A stretch of DNA of 62,583 bases from Verrucomicrobiota bacterium. GTDB taxonomy: Bacteria; Verrucomicrobiota; Lentisphaeria; JABSQK01; JAJFLO01. Below the pieces are notes generated by a model that saw only the letters and a program-made list of their open reading frames with translations, was not told the origin of the DNA and searched no databases. Where the stretch lies: contig JAJFLO010000081.1 of NCBI GenBank assembly GCA_021772675.1, forward strand, positions 1 through 62,583. Direction: 5' to 3'. Both the position numbers and the translations under genes were made by a program. Shown here piece after piece: positions 27,691 through 39,000 of the stretch; positions within the stretch are counted from its first letter, which is position 1, and each line of letters starts with the position of its first letter.

Positions 27691-29568
27691 TCAACAAAAA
27701 AGTTCGTGTAATGTTAAATCAGGAGGGTCATCAAATTTATAAACTTTCTGCCAAACAGCCAACATGAGCAAACTCCAGACAAGATTATGATACCTGGGAT
27801 TCGTTTTGTTTTGAATTAGAGATTCTATATATTTCGAATCCATGATATTAGATAATTGTTTAGGTAAATGGGTTATCACCTCTTTAATTTTAGGGAACTC
27901 TATCCAATTCAATACAGGGGCATCAAATCCCCATTTCCGTCGCTCTAAAATCTCAGGGGGTACCCGATGTCCCAAAATTTTCTTCAGCCATATTTTAAAA
28001 TCGCCATTTTGGGTTTGTTTTTCAAATTCGGGAAGATTAGTAATACTACCTAAAAGTCTATGATCCAGGAAAGGTACTCTTACTTCAAGAGAAACTGCCA
28101 TAGACATTCGATCAGTTAATGCGAGTATTTGATCAGGTAGATAGGTTTGTTGATCAATAAACTGTCTTCTGCCGATATCGTCTTCTCCTGGATAACTAAA
28201 CCATAAATCTTTAATGATTTTTTCGGTTTGCCCCATTTCCTTGATGTTCATTTTCCTCAACATATCGGAGTCAAAAAGCTGAATTTGATTTAAATAATTC
28301 CGCCAGACTTCTCCAGGGCCGGATAATGGAGCTAGCCTGTTCGCATGACGAGGGTGGGTTATCTTTAATAAAGGGAGTATCGTTCGAATCAACCAGGGAA
28401 ACTTCGAAAAAAACCTTCTGTATGGCCCCAACGGTTTATCAATATATCGGGAATATCCGCCAAAAAGCTCATCTCCTCCAAGTCCTGAAAGACATACTTT
28501 AACCTGATTTGCTGCGAACTGACTGACTAGAAAATTCGGGATAATCGCTGAATCGGCAATAGGTTCATCCATATGCCATACAAGCAGGGGCAGTTTTTCC
28601 AACGCATCTCCCGCTGAAACAGTTATTTGATGATGGTCAGTGTTCGCCTGTTCCGCGACTGTGGTTGCATAGGACGATTCATCAAACAAAGCATCCGCAA
28701 AACGGACATTGTATGTCTGAAGTTTTATAGGTGATAATTTTGATGCAGTTACTGAGATTAGGCTGGAATCAAGTCCACCACTTAGAAAAGAAGCTACAGG
28801 GACATCGCTCCTCATCCTGAATTCTACAGAACTGTCAAATAGATTTACTGTTTCACTTTCATATTCTTGCGTAGGCTGAAACGCTCCGGATCGATGTATT
28901 TCTTCTAAGTTCCACCATTCCTTAATCTGAAATTGGTGTTTATCTGCTATTAAAAAGTGTCCGGGTAACAATTTTCTAACAGCTTGAAAAGGAGTTTCCT
29001 GTCTGGGGACGTATCCAAGACGGAGATAATCACTTATAGCATCCATATCCAAAGAACGGTCCAGCGCTGAACAGGTTAATAAACATTTTAATTCACTCGC
29101 AAATAATATGCGTCGTCCAATTCTGGCATAATACAGGGGTTTGATACCCATCCTGTCCCGTGCAACAAAAAGAGTCTTTGTTTCATTATTCCAGATTGCA
29201 AATGCAAACATGCCGTTAAGATAGCTCAGCATATCCAAATCATATTCTGAATACATGTGCAGTAAAACTTCTGTATCCGTATTCGTTTTAAATTTATATC
29301 CCAGATCGATTAATTGCTTACGCAGTTCCAGGTAATTATAAATTTCGCCATTAAAAACTACTGTAACAGTATTGTCTTCATTACTTATTGGTTGATTGCC
29401 TGTTTTCAGATCAATGATGGCTAACCGGCGCATTCCCATACCAATCTGGTCCTTCATAAAATAACCATCGGCATCAGGACCTCTATGCTTGATTATCTCT
29501 ACCATCGGATAAACCTCATCCTTAGTTGGATTAATATCAGGGTCAAATATTCCAGCTATACCACACAT
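27691..29568 (-). CDS. Asparagine-synthase-like glutamine amidotransferase (1 of 3)
   Basis: The 625-residue protein has the AsnB arrangement: an N-terminal Ntn glutaminase with catalytic Cys2 (MCGIAGI) and FNGEIYNYLELR (72-83), then an ATP-pyrophosphatase synthase domain with SGGLDSS at 263-269. In polysaccharide loci such proteins commonly convert a hexuronic or other sugar carboxylate to its amide, as WbpS-type enzymes do. Three differ within this window; this one and the gene at 51575 (626 residues) are close in length and sequence. It precedes the GT4-GT2 duplication and may amidate a sugar used by that module. True asparagine synthesis cannot be excluded. Confidence 0.88.
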   Translation of the reverse strand: MCGIAGIFDPDINPTKDEVYPMVEIIKHRGPDADGYFMKDQIGMGMRRLAIIDLKTGNQPISNEDNTVTVVFNGEIYNYLELRKQLIDLGYKFKTNTDTEVLLHMYSEYDLDMLSYLNGMFAFAIWNNETKTLFVARDRMGIKPLYYARIGRRILFASELKCLLTCSALDRSLDMDAISDYLRLGYVPRQETPFQAVRKLLPGHFLIADKHQFQIKEWWNLEEIHRSGAFQPTQEYESETVNLFDSSVEFRMRSDVPVASFLSGGLDSSLISVTASKLSPIKLQTYNVRFADALFDESSYATTVAEQANTDHHQITVSAGDALEKLPLLVWHMDEPIADSAIIPNFLVSQFAANQVKVCLSGLGGDELFGGYSRYIDKPLGPYRRFFSKFPWLIRTILPLLKITHPRHANRLAPLSGPGEVWRNYLNQIQLFDSDMLRKMNIKEMGQTEKIIKDLWFSYPGEDDIGRRQFIDQQTYLPDQILALTDRMSMAVSLEVRVPFLDHRLLGSITNLPEFEKQTQNGDFKIWLKKILGHRVPPEILERRKWGFDAPVLNWIEFPKIKEVITHLPKQLSNIMDSKYIESLIQNKTNPRYHNLVWSLLMLAVWQKVYKFDDPPDLTLHELFC

Positions 29569-29637
29569 TTAATTAAACTTTTGATTTTGATTTCAGATTG
29601 AAGATTTCAATAAAAAGGATCATACAATTAAGATTTG

Positions 29638-30699
29638 CTATTTGTTTGAGATTGAATAATTATTATGCGATTTAAAAATGTTAAGCATGAACTCTGCAAA
29701 TTTTCGATGTCCCGAATTATTAAAGTGGTCATTTGGAAGTTTCATATAATCTGAAGTCTCCAGGTTTTGAGGGATGAAAGGATGAAGACCACTGAATACC
29801 TTAAGATTGCGCTGCAGACTAGTGCTTTCATTTTCGATTTTGGGATTTACGGGAATTACAAACAGAGCAAATTTTGCATTATACTTTTGTGCAGTGTTTA
29901 CAATTTTAAGTAAATAGCTATTTGCCTCTTCAATTATTTTGACCTGTGGCTTTTCCAACGATGATACCTGTGATCGATTTTCCATCTTAACATTTCGCCT
30001 TTCTCTGCGAAATAAAGCTGATGAATGAGATTTTAGTTTTGATAAGTGCACCCAAAGATTAGTCCCAGCAGCTGTTTTGAACAAAAACCTTCTGAATTTC
30101 CCTTTTGTTGACGTTTTCTCATCATTGACGAAGTTATGTGCTAAATTAGCATCCAGCATATAGTGATTATACGCTTCGGCTGCGGTTAAATATTGCATAT
30201 TTTCATCAAATGCCTGAAGTATGCCAACATTTGTAACATGTAAGAGATTTTTATGAGGCAGCATTGGACGGAATGGATGAATGTCATTGCCCATATATAA
30301 TACAACTGCAACAATGTCAGGTTTTAAGATAGACGTGTATTTTTCAGATAGATAAGCATACTGTTTGGGATCTGCGCCTGGAATCCCGGTATTATATACC
30401 CGATAATTGTGGCGAGATAATATATCAGCGAAACTTTCAGTAATAGGCTCAGCGCTATTCCCCCAACAAAATGAATCTCCTAATAAGAGAATACTCAATT
30501 TCCCATCATCAAATGGTTCAAATGGTACACTTCTAAATCCATCAGTATTTATTTTATAAGGTGACTCCCATTTCCATTGAGGATTTGCTTTAAACGCCCC
30601 TTCGATATCTGTATAAAAACTGTGGCTGACTTCCAGTCGTTCAACAATACGAAATTCCTTATTGGAATACCTGGGAACAAATCCGGGTCCATGACCCAT
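29638..30699 (-). CDS. SGNH/GDSL hydrolase-like protein with an unresolved N-terminus
   Basis: From the first ATG the product has 353 residues with LLLGDSFCWGN (71-81) as the serine block and NDHFNNSGHRKFAEF near the C-terminus for Asp/His. It belongs to the acetylation-associated SGNH group seen in polysaccharide loci. The same frame stays open for another 56 codons upstream, to the stop of the heparinase gene at 30868, and encodes a membrane anchor ending in the AIEITLR motif that normally precedes MGHGP-type starts. No ATG, GTG or TTG exists in that extension. Either a rare start such as CTG or ATT is used, or the start was lost. The intact frame argues for use. Confidence 0.7.
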   Translation of the reverse strand: MGHGPGFVPRYSNKEFRIVERLEVSHSFYTDIEGAFKANPQWKWESPYKINTDGFRSVPFEPFDDGKLSILLLGDSFCWGNSAEPITESFADILSRHNYRVYNTGIPGADPKQYAYLSEKYTSILKPDIVAVVLYMGNDIHPFRPMLPHKNLLHVTNVGILQAFDENMQYLTAAEAYNHYMLDANLAHNFVNDEKTSTKGKFRRFLFKTAAGTNLWVHLSKLKSHSSALFRRERRNVKMENRSQVSSLEKPQVKIIEEANSYLLKIVNTAQKYNAKFALFVIPVNPKIENESTSLQRNLKVFSGLHPFIPQNLETSDYMKLPNDHFNNSGHRKFAEFMLNIFKSHNNYSISNK

Positions 30700-30867
30700 T
30701 TTCCTTAAAGTGATTTCGATTGCCGAAATACCAGCTCCTAATGTGACAATGAGTATTAAAACCTTAAGGAAATAAGTTTTCAGTGTTTTTATTTTTAGAT
30801 TAATGCCGACCGTTTTGTATTCTATTTGATTAATAAGCTGGCAAAATCTACTTACTGTTTTACCGAA

Positions 30868-32700
30868 TCAGTCTATCTTGAATTCAAAGGCCCACGTTAT
30901 CGATACCGGTAACTGGACATGATCCATTTTAAGGAGTAGCCCTTGTTCTGTTTTAAGAATGCCATAGTCACTTGAATGGCACAGAGGATCGAGTGATAAA
31001 TTAAAATTTGAAGAAGCTTTTACCGTTAAATCACTATATGAATTTCTCACATGATTGGGTGAAATCAACTGCCAACCATTTTCTCCAAAATGTACTATAC
31101 CTTCCACCGATGCTTTTCCGGCCCATCCGGTAATCGAGTCAATAATATTAATCCTGTTCTCAGACCAAGTCCATGTCCTGTTCCAGGTCAATCCTTCCTG
31201 ATGCCGCATGAATCCGTACCAGGTAAATGTTGCGCTAGATTCATTTTCGGTCCAATGGCCTCTCTGCCCTTTGGAACAATACCAATCCGGTAAATCGGTT
31301 GCTTCGTAATGAAGTAAGGATGGAGCGATCCCATTTATTGCGATCCCATTCTGTCCCTTATATCCGCGAAATTCTTTGCATTTATCATCCATAAGGTATG
31401 TTGGAACCCCCCCGTCAACCACAACACGATGGCCTTTCATCCATATTTCAAAGCTTCCCCGTCCTGTATCACCATGACCGGCACCATGCAGTCCCGGATC
31501 TCCATGAGCGATTAATTCAAGGTTATATTTATTATGCCGGGCAAAAAGCAAACCTCCATTTGGAAAAAAATCTGAATTCCAGTCATCATTGTCTTTTCTG
31601 CTTTTTGAATCATCTAATGGTATACTGCGATCGTATCTGGACTTAAAAAAAGAGTTTGCCCCTGCTGCATAACCGTCGAATTTATCCCGTGGCAATGTAT
31701 TCAATAATCCAGAACGTTGACAAACTACAGATAAACCACGCAGCCATGAAGTTGGCAGATCGGGACTTATATCGCCAAATAATGGAATCGATCCGTCTGA
31801 TCGAATCAGAATATTCGTGACATGACACATTTTTTCAGCTTTTTGAACAGTCTCATCGGACAATTTTCTATTCGACATTACAGCATCAAAATAATAGGTG
31901 AGAAGCGTTCGCGTTAAAAGCACATGATAATGGGAGCTTTGTTCAGAAAATATACCATCTTCAAGAATAAGTTGGGGCCAGAATTCATCCCATATTGACC
32001 GGGCAGTGTTGATCCAGTTATTTGCCTGAGATTCACCTTTAAACAGCATCCCAGCACACCAGAGAGCTCTTGCGTTATTTAAGAGGTGGTTGTGTATACC
32101 CAGCCTGTATTCTATCTTTTCCGTTAACCAATCTGCGTCTGCTTTAAGTTGGGACACCAGTTTGCGAGATAGATCATGAGATAGAGTGTAAGTGCCTAAA
32201 ATCTGTGTGATAACAGCAATTCGTTCGCTAACGGCATAGGGATGGGAGGAATGTAAATCTGTAGGAGAATTGAGCCACCGACTCAGTCTGGTATTAAGTT
32301 GTGGGCCTGAGAGTTCCAATGCCCAGTAAAGGCGATGCCAGGCATGTATATTCTGAATGTCATTAAAACAAACTGTGCCTTCAGGCCATGATTTTCGTTG
32401 TGCGCCCGCTGCCCGAAAGGTTTGATTTCCTTTGGGTGAGCATTGCGGGAGCTGAACTTGAAAAAATTCTTCAGCCTGACTTTTAATACGTTCAAAATCA
32501 CAAATATGATCGGCTGCAACAGGCATTGCATCCTCTGTTGGTGCCGGAGTATGACCACGCAAAGAAATGCCATTTTTCCAGCGCCATTTTCGAAAATCCT
32601 GTTTTAAACTTCGGCCGTATAATTCGAAGAATTGGAGTATTTGTCCATTCTTAACAGAGGCGCGTAAAAAAGAGTATTTTTCATAAGCTGAAATATTCAA
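30868..32700 (-). CDS. Heparinase II/III family protein
   Basis: The 610-residue protein has an alpha-helical N-terminal domain with GIHNHLLNNARALWCAG (near 200), the conserved region carrying the catalytic Asn/His in heparinase II and alginate lyases. The C-terminal beta-sandwich begins near residue 375 with HGDPGLHGAGHGDTGRGSF and DGGVPTY, matching the metal/His-rich heparinase II/III signature. Family members cleave uronic-acid-containing polysaccharides by beta-elimination; relatives in capsule loci are thought to edit or clear polymer. No signal peptide is apparent. Together with the uronate dehydrogenase at 48963, it points to a uronic-acid-containing glycan. Confidence 0.82.
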   Translation of the reverse strand: MNISAYEKYSFLRASVKNGQILQFFELYGRSLKQDFRKWRWKNGISLRGHTPAPTEDAMPVAADHICDFERIKSQAEEFFQVQLPQCSPKGNQTFRAAGAQRKSWPEGTVCFNDIQNIHAWHRLYWALELSGPQLNTRLSRWLNSPTDLHSSHPYAVSERIAVITQILGTYTLSHDLSRKLVSQLKADADWLTEKIEYRLGIHNHLLNNARALWCAGMLFKGESQANNWINTARSIWDEFWPQLILEDGIFSEQSSHYHVLLTRTLLTYYFDAVMSNRKLSDETVQKAEKMCHVTNILIRSDGSIPLFGDISPDLPTSWLRGLSVVCQRSGLLNTLPRDKFDGYAAGANSFFKSRYDRSIPLDDSKSRKDNDDWNSDFFPNGGLLFARHNKYNLELIAHGDPGLHGAGHGDTGRGSFEIWMKGHRVVVDGGVPTYLMDDKCKEFRGYKGQNGIAINGIAPSLLHYEATDLPDWYCSKGQRGHWTENESSATFTWYGFMRHQEGLTWNRTWTWSENRINIIDSITGWAGKASVEGIVHFGENGWQLISPNHVRNSYSDLTVKASSNFNLSLDPLCHSSDYGILKTEQGLLLKMDHVQLPVSITWAFEFKID

Positions 32701-32714
32701 AACAGGGGGTGTTT

Positions 32715-35700
32715 TTAATACATCACATATACAGAATCTGAAACGGTTTCATCCATTTTCAGTTCTTCATACTTTTCGTTCATACCCAATTTAAGCAGCT
32801 TTGAAATAAAACTGATTTGTTCAGCAGAATGGTCATTATATTTCCAATAAGTTACTATCGCTTTGGCCATTTTTTCTGCATCCATAAGATCTCGATTAAG
32901 AATTTCAGGTATTGTAAATATCTCTTCTGTGGACAATTCTTTTGAATCCATCCATCCTGAATTTTTCTGAACAGGATTGCTGAGCTCATGAATAGTATCC
33001 GAATTCTTCATCTTTTTGGCCAATGGCAAAAATTCCGTTCTGAAAAATTCATTGATTTGGTCGGTAAATTCATTTTCAGAAACTGCCTGCTTCGGGTCAT
33101 CATTTTCTTCTACATGGCCTTTATCCTCCGGCCAGCACGGTTGTTCCCCTTTGAATAACAGGAATTTTCCTAAAACAAGAACATCCATTTCCGTTCGCAT
33201 AAAACAGCGGTAGGCGTCAAATGGAGTACAGACTATAGGTTCTCCTCTCACATTGAATGACGTATTTACAATCACTCCGCAACCGGTCAATTTCTCAAAT
33301 GCTGCTATCAGTTCATAATAATCTGGATGATCCTCTTTTTTAATAGTCTGAATACGCGCTGAATAATCAACATGAGTTACTGCGGGTATATCACTTCTGA
33401 TCATTTTCACAGTGGGTAATAAATCATCACCTTTCTCAGGATTAAATGGCACTCTTCGATCTTCTTTTACAGGAGCGACCAACAGCATATAAGGACTTTG
33501 TCTATCTAATTCAAAATAATCGGATACTCGCTCTTTTAATACGGTTGGAGCAAAAGGTCTGAAGGATTCCCGATATTTAATTTTTAAATTTAATTTTACC
33601 TGCATGTCACGATTTCTCGCATCTGCCAATATAGAGCGGGCACCGAGAGATCGTGGTCCAAACTCCGCTCTACCACTGAAATGTCCTATAACTTTACCTT
33701 CAGCCAGGATAGATGCTAATTTCTCAGCTCGTTCACTCTGGGACGGTTCATGGTAAGGGTAGTCATAGGTATCCAGAAATGATCGAATTTCGTTATCTGA
33801 ATATGCAGGTCCAAGATATGATCCTCCCTGTTGGCAATGATGTTCAGACTCCCCTTTAATCCTGGATTTATCAAAATATGTGTGATACGCATCCAAAGCT
33901 GCCCCCAGTGCGCAGCCTGAGTCGCCGGCAGCGGGTTGAATCCATAGCCGTTTGAACGGTCCTTCCCGAAGCAGTCGACCATTCGCAACACAATTAAGAG
34001 CAACGCCGCCCGCGAGGCACAGATTTTGCTCTCCCGTAATTTCGTGGGCATGACGTGCCATTCGGAGTATGACCTCCTCCGTTACCTCCTGTATCGATCT
34101 GGCAATATCCATTTCCCGACGGGTTATTTGTGAATCGGGTACTCTGGAAGGACCGTCAAATAATTTTGCGAACTTTTCATTGGTCATCTTCGGTTCATGA
34201 AGAAATGCGAAATAGTCCATATTCAGTTCCAGAGAACCGTCATCCTTCAGGTCGATAAGATGATTGTATATTATATCGACGTACTTTGGTTCTCCGTATG
34301 GTGCCAGTCCCATCATTTTATATTCACCACTATTCACCTTAAACCCGGTAAACTGAGTAAACGCTGAATACAGCAAACCCAGTGAATGTGGAAAATGCAT
34401 TTCTTTCAACAGCTTAATACTATTCTCTTTTCCAATACCGATTGACGCTGTTGCCCATTCACCAACCCCATCAATGGTTAATATTGCAGCACTGGTAAAA
34501 GGCGATGGAAAAAAAGCACTTGCAGCATGAGATCGATGATGAATTTCATGCAGGATTAAACCATTATATTTCAAATTCCGACGAATTAGCCGGGGCAGTT
34601 GTAACTTGTATGATACCCACGATGGCATACTTTCATTCCACACCTTTTCACCTTTTGAACCTGCTGAAAATTGACTGTGCAACAACCGTTCAAATGTAAG
34701 GTAGGCATTGTCATAATATACTAATGCTGACAGATCATTCTGTTGAATTTCTCCCTGTTCAAGGCAAAAATTAATTGCCTGTGATGGAAATCCTCGATCA
34801 TTTTTAATACGGCTGAATCGTTCCTCTTCGGAGGCAGCTATAATGCGGCCATCTTTGATCAAACATGCTGCAGAGTTGTGGTAAAAAGCGGATATCCCCA
34901 GAACATAGATAGATTCTTCCTTTTTCCGAATCTCGGATATTTTCTTCAAACCGTTTTCTTTTTTTCTTATCAAGTTTTTTGACTTAATCTTATCTACAAT
35001 CAAACGGGCAATATTATCATGGCCAACTGGTGAATAATGACCATCTTTAAGAAATAATTGAATATCGGTCTGATCTTTAACTAACTCAGATAAAGCTGTT
35101 GTAATATCGATAGAATGTGCATCATCGTTGGAATCAGCAATTTTGTCGAAAAATGACTGATGCGTTGCTGAGGCCAAACCATGGATATAGATACGCATTG
35201 GAATCGGAATGATTAAAACCGGAATGGGAGATGCTGCTTTAATAAATCGTTTTACAATTAAATCAAGCAATTTAAACCCGGTACTCGTTTCGTCATCATA
35301 GTCCGGATAAGGTTGATATTTCATGCTCTTTTTCAACGTGTTTTTTATTGAAGATTTCAATCCTGAAAACGGTGACAGAATATTTTTTATTTGAGGAAAC
35401 TTATTATAGATGTCGACTAAATTTGAATGGTTCTTGACGTCATTTAATCCCTCTTCCAGATTACCGGAAATGTCTTGATCCGTGTAAGGCCGGATTTTGG
35501 GAACAGGTATATGATTTAATACCAGCTCTTCGTTTTCAATCGTAAAGTACGGCTTAGGGACAAGGATTGTTTTACCCGATGACCGTTCAATTGATTCTCT
35601 GTGACTGATTTTGTTTCGTTCAATATTGTGTATTGTCACACCAAGAACAATCAGATCGGCTTCCACATTTTGAGCAACTCTTTCCATAAGAAGCAATTGC

Positions 35701-36029
35701 TGGTCTGTACCTGAACCCGATAAACCGTAATTATATACTTCACAATCCAGCATGCCCCCAATAATATCGGAATATCTGTCGCTGTTGCAGACACCATCTC
35801 CTCCGGTATTTGAATCCCCAAAAAATAGAATCCTTGGTCGTTTCCCTTTTATATTCTCAAATTCAACATCAGACCTGAAACCCAATGAATTTGTAGTGAC
35901 AAAATAGCCCCCATAATCATTCGGGATTCTAGCATTCAGATTAGGGACATATCTCTGTCCGATCTCAGCATCGTATACAAGGGACATTCGATGTGTCCGC
36001 TGGACAAACATATTCAAGGAAGTAATCAT
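32715..36029 (-). CDS. SGNH esterase-like / carbamoyltransferase fusion (copy 1)
   Basis: The 1104-residue protein joins three parts. Residues 1-350 form an SGNH domain with FFGDSNTGGDG (69-79) and DGHYSPVGHDNI (329-340). Residues 374-720 are a NodU/CmcH/TobZ-type Kae1-like domain with GISAFYHNSAACL (378-390), HHRSHAASAFF (497-507), TIDGVGEW (518-525) and CLAGGVALNCVANG (671-684). Residues 735-970 carry the C-terminal carbamoyltransferase domain with FSGRAEFGPRSLGARS (784-799) and KYRESFRPFAP (818-828). Such enzymes use carbamoyl phosphate and ATP to carbamoylate sugar hydroxyls. A tail of about 135 residues follows and ends VSDSVYVMY. The fusion is not standard for the family, in which carbamoyltransferases are usually about 550-620 residues. 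One base separates it from copy 2. Confidence 0.85.
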   Translation of the reverse strand: MITSLNMFVQRTHRMSLVYDAEIGQRYVPNLNARIPNDYGGYFVTTNSLGFRSDVEFENIKGKRPRILFFGDSNTGGDGVCNSDRYSDIIGGMLDCEVYNYGLSGSGTDQQLLLMERVAQNVEADLIVLGVTIHNIERNKISHRESIERSSGKTILVPKPYFTIENEELVLNHIPVPKIRPYTDQDISGNLEEGLNDVKNHSNLVDIYNKFPQIKNILSPFSGLKSSIKNTLKKSMKYQPYPDYDDETSTGFKLLDLIVKRFIKAASPIPVLIIPIPMRIYIHGLASATHQSFFDKIADSNDDAHSIDITTALSELVKDQTDIQLFLKDGHYSPVGHDNIARLIVDKIKSKNLIRKKENGLKKISEIRKKEESIYVLGISAFYHNSAACLIKDGRIIAASEEERFSRIKNDRGFPSQAINFCLEQGEIQQNDLSALVYYDNAYLTFERLLHSQFSAGSKGEKVWNESMPSWVSYKLQLPRLIRRNLKYNGLILHEIHHRSHAASAFFPSPFTSAAILTIDGVGEWATASIGIGKENSIKLLKEMHFPHSLGLLYSAFTQFTGFKVNSGEYKMMGLAPYGEPKYVDIIYNHLIDLKDDGSLELNMDYFAFLHEPKMTNEKFAKLFDGPSRVPDSQITRREMDIARSIQEVTEEVILRMARHAHEITGEQNLCLAGGVALNCVANGRLLREGPFKRLWIQPAAGDSGCALGAALDAYHTYFDKSRIKGESEHHCQQGGSYLGPAYSDNEIRSFLDTYDYPYHEPSQSERAEKLASILAEGKVIGHFSGRAEFGPRSLGARSILADARNRDMQVKLNLKIKYRESFRPFAPTVLKERVSDYFELDRQSPYMLLVAPVKEDRRVPFNPEKGDDLLPTVKMIRSDIPAVTHVDYSARIQTIKKEDHPDYYELIAAFEKLTGCGVIVNTSFNVRGEPIVCTPFDAYRCFMRTEMDVLVLGKFLLFKGEQPCWPEDKGHVEENDDPKQAVSENEFTDQINEFFRTEFLPLAKKMKNSDTIHELSNPVQKNSGWMDSKELSTEEIFTIPEILNRDLMDAEKMAKAIVTYWKYNDHSAEQISFISKLLKLGMNEKYEELKMDETVSDSVYVMY

Positions 36030-36030
36030 T

Positions 36031-39000
36031 TTAATACATTACATATATTGAATCTGAAACATTTTCATTGAGTTCTATATCACTATCTTGACCTTCAAAA
36101 CCGACTTGTAAAAGTTTAACCAAAACTTCATAAAAGTTTCTAGCCACAGATTTTGAATTCCAGTGCTTAGTAATGTGATCAGCATATGTTCGTGGTGAAG
36201 GATTCGACGTATCGAGTTCCTTGGAGATCGTAAAGATCATTTCGGGTGTAATTTTTGAATCAGAATCTACCCAATTTGAAGATTTATTTTTCATAACGCG
36301 GAACGCATCAAATTCACTGTCAGAATTAAACATTGAAGCCAGAGGTAAAAAATCGTTATCAAAAATACCTTTGATTTTCTCAGAAGTTTCATTATTAACA
36401 ACTGTCTCCTTTATGTCCTCAGTTTTTTCAACGTGACCTTTTTCTTCCGGCCATTCTGCTTGTTCCTCCTTGTACAAGAGATAGCGCCCTAAAACCAGTG
36501 CGTCCATTTCTGTCCGCATAAAACAGCGGTAGGCGTCATATGGAGTACACACAATGGGTTCTCCCCGAACATTAAACGATGTATTTACAATCACCCCATA
36601 GCCGGTTAACTTCTCAAACGCTGCTATCAATTCATAATAATCTGGATGATCTTCTTTTGTAACAGTTTGAATACGCGCTGAGTAATCAACATGTGTTATC
36701 GCAGGAATATCGCTGCGTGTCATTTTTACAATTGGTAATAAGTCATCACTCTTTTCAGGACTAAATGATTCCCGCCGATCTTTCTTTACCGGGGCCACTA
36801 ACAGCATATAAGGACTTTCTCTATCCAACTCAAAATAGTCGGAAACTCGCTCTTTTAGCACGGTTGGCGCAAAGGGTCTGAATGATTCCCGATACTTGAT
36901 TTTCAAATTAAGTTTTACCTGCATGTCTCTATTTCTCGCGTCAGCTAAAATAGAACGAGCTCCTAATGATCGAGGTCCAAACTCCATTCTGCCGGAAAAA
37001 TGTCCCAAGACCTTACCTTCAGCTAGTATTTTTGCTAATTTTTCAGGTCGTTCGTCTGAAATTAACTCATGGTATTGATAGTCATAGGTATTAAGAAATG
37101 CTTGAATTTCATCATCCGAGAATTCTGGACCAAGGTATGAACCTCCCTGCATCGAACGATTCTTTGCTGATGATAATACTCTGGGCCTATTGAAATATGT
37201 GTGATATACATCCAGTGCTGCGCCTAGAGCGCACCCAGAATCTCCTGCAGCAGGTTGAATCCAAATTTCTTTAAATGGGCCTTCACGTAGCAAACGACCA
37301 TTAGCGACACAATTGAGAGCAACCCCGCCCGCAAGACATAACTGATTTTCCCCAGTAAGCTTATGTACATAATTAGCCATCTGTAGAATCACATCTTCTG
37401 TAACAACCTGAATAGAACAAGCTATATCCATTTCTCGATGGGTTATCTTTGATTCTGGTTCCCTCGCCGGGCCCCCAAACAATTCCGCAAATTTAACATT
37501 GGTCATACTGGGTTCATACAAAAAGGCAAAATACTCCATGTTTAATTCGAGAGATCCATCCTCCTTTAAATCGATCAGATGTTTATAAATTAAGTCGACA
37601 TATTTCGGTTCACCGTATGGAGCCAGCCCCATCATTTTGTATTCCCCGCTGTTTACTTTGAAACCGGTAAATTGAGTAAATGCTGAATATAGAAGACCAA
37701 GAGAATGTGGGAAATGCATCTCTTTAACAAGTTCAATATTATTGTCCCTGCCAATTGCTATCGAAGCAGTTGCCCATTCTCCAACACCGTCTATCGTCAA
37801 TATGGCAGCCTTCCTGAATGGAGAAGGGAAAAATGCGCTTGCAGCATGTGAACGATGATGATTTTCATGTAATATCAATCCCTCATACTTCAATCTTTTG
37901 CGAATTAATTGGGGGACATGCAACTTGTAGGAAATCCAGGATGGCATGCTCTCCATCCAATTTTTTTCGCCCTTAACCCCGACCGCTATTTGACTTTGTA
38001 ACAAGCGTTCAAATGTCAGATAAGCATTATCATAATAAACTAAAGCAGATAGATCATTTTGCTGAATTCCTCCCTGCTCAAGACAGAAATTTATCGCCTG
38101 AAACGGAAAACTCCGATCATTCTTAATTCGACTGAAACGTTCTTCATCCGAAGCAGCGACGATTTGACCATCCTTAACCAGACAGGCTGAAGAGTTGTGG
38201 TAAAACGCTGAAAAGCCAAGAATATAGATACTTTTTGATATTTTGCGCAGAAACTCAACTTTATCAATGGCAATTTTGTCTGGTAATAATTGAAGCGTAC
38301 GTATGTTATCTACAAGAATCTTTGCAATCTGTCGATGCCCAAAAGATGAATAATGAGAATCATACCGAAAAAAAATATGTTCAGGATCTTGCTTATAGCA
38401 ATCAATTAATGGCGATGTTAAATCAATGACTTTGACATCTTGATGATTCACCTCAAAATTCTCAAAAAGTGTTTGGTAAACCGGTTTTGATTTCTCAGCT
38501 AAAAAGGGGGATGTCGGAATTGGAACTATCAAAATTTTACTGGTAGATGCCTTGGTAATGAACCGTTCGATTATTGATTTCATTAGTAGCCAACCCAAGC
38601 TATCATCTCGCTTATAGTCTTCGTGTGGTTGGAATTCAATCAAATTGGTTAATTTTGACTGCAACCCTAAATTTAGTTTTGAAGTAACCTGACCAATGGT
38701 CTTTTTCAATATTGCTGATTTTTTATAAAGGTTTATTAAACTCGGTGACAAAGCTTCATTACTTTTTGAAAATGGAGCTTCGTATGCATCAGAATCGACT
38801 TCATCTACATAAGGGCGTATTTTGGAGACTGGGACATTATGCAAAACCAGCTGTTCGTTTTCCAGTGTAAAATAGGGTTTGGGTACCAAAACATATCGTC
38901 CAGTTGACCGTTCAATTGATTCTCTATATGCAATTTTAATTCGTTCGATGTTATGAACAGTAATTGCCAGGATAATTAATTCAGGATTCAATTGTTGAGC

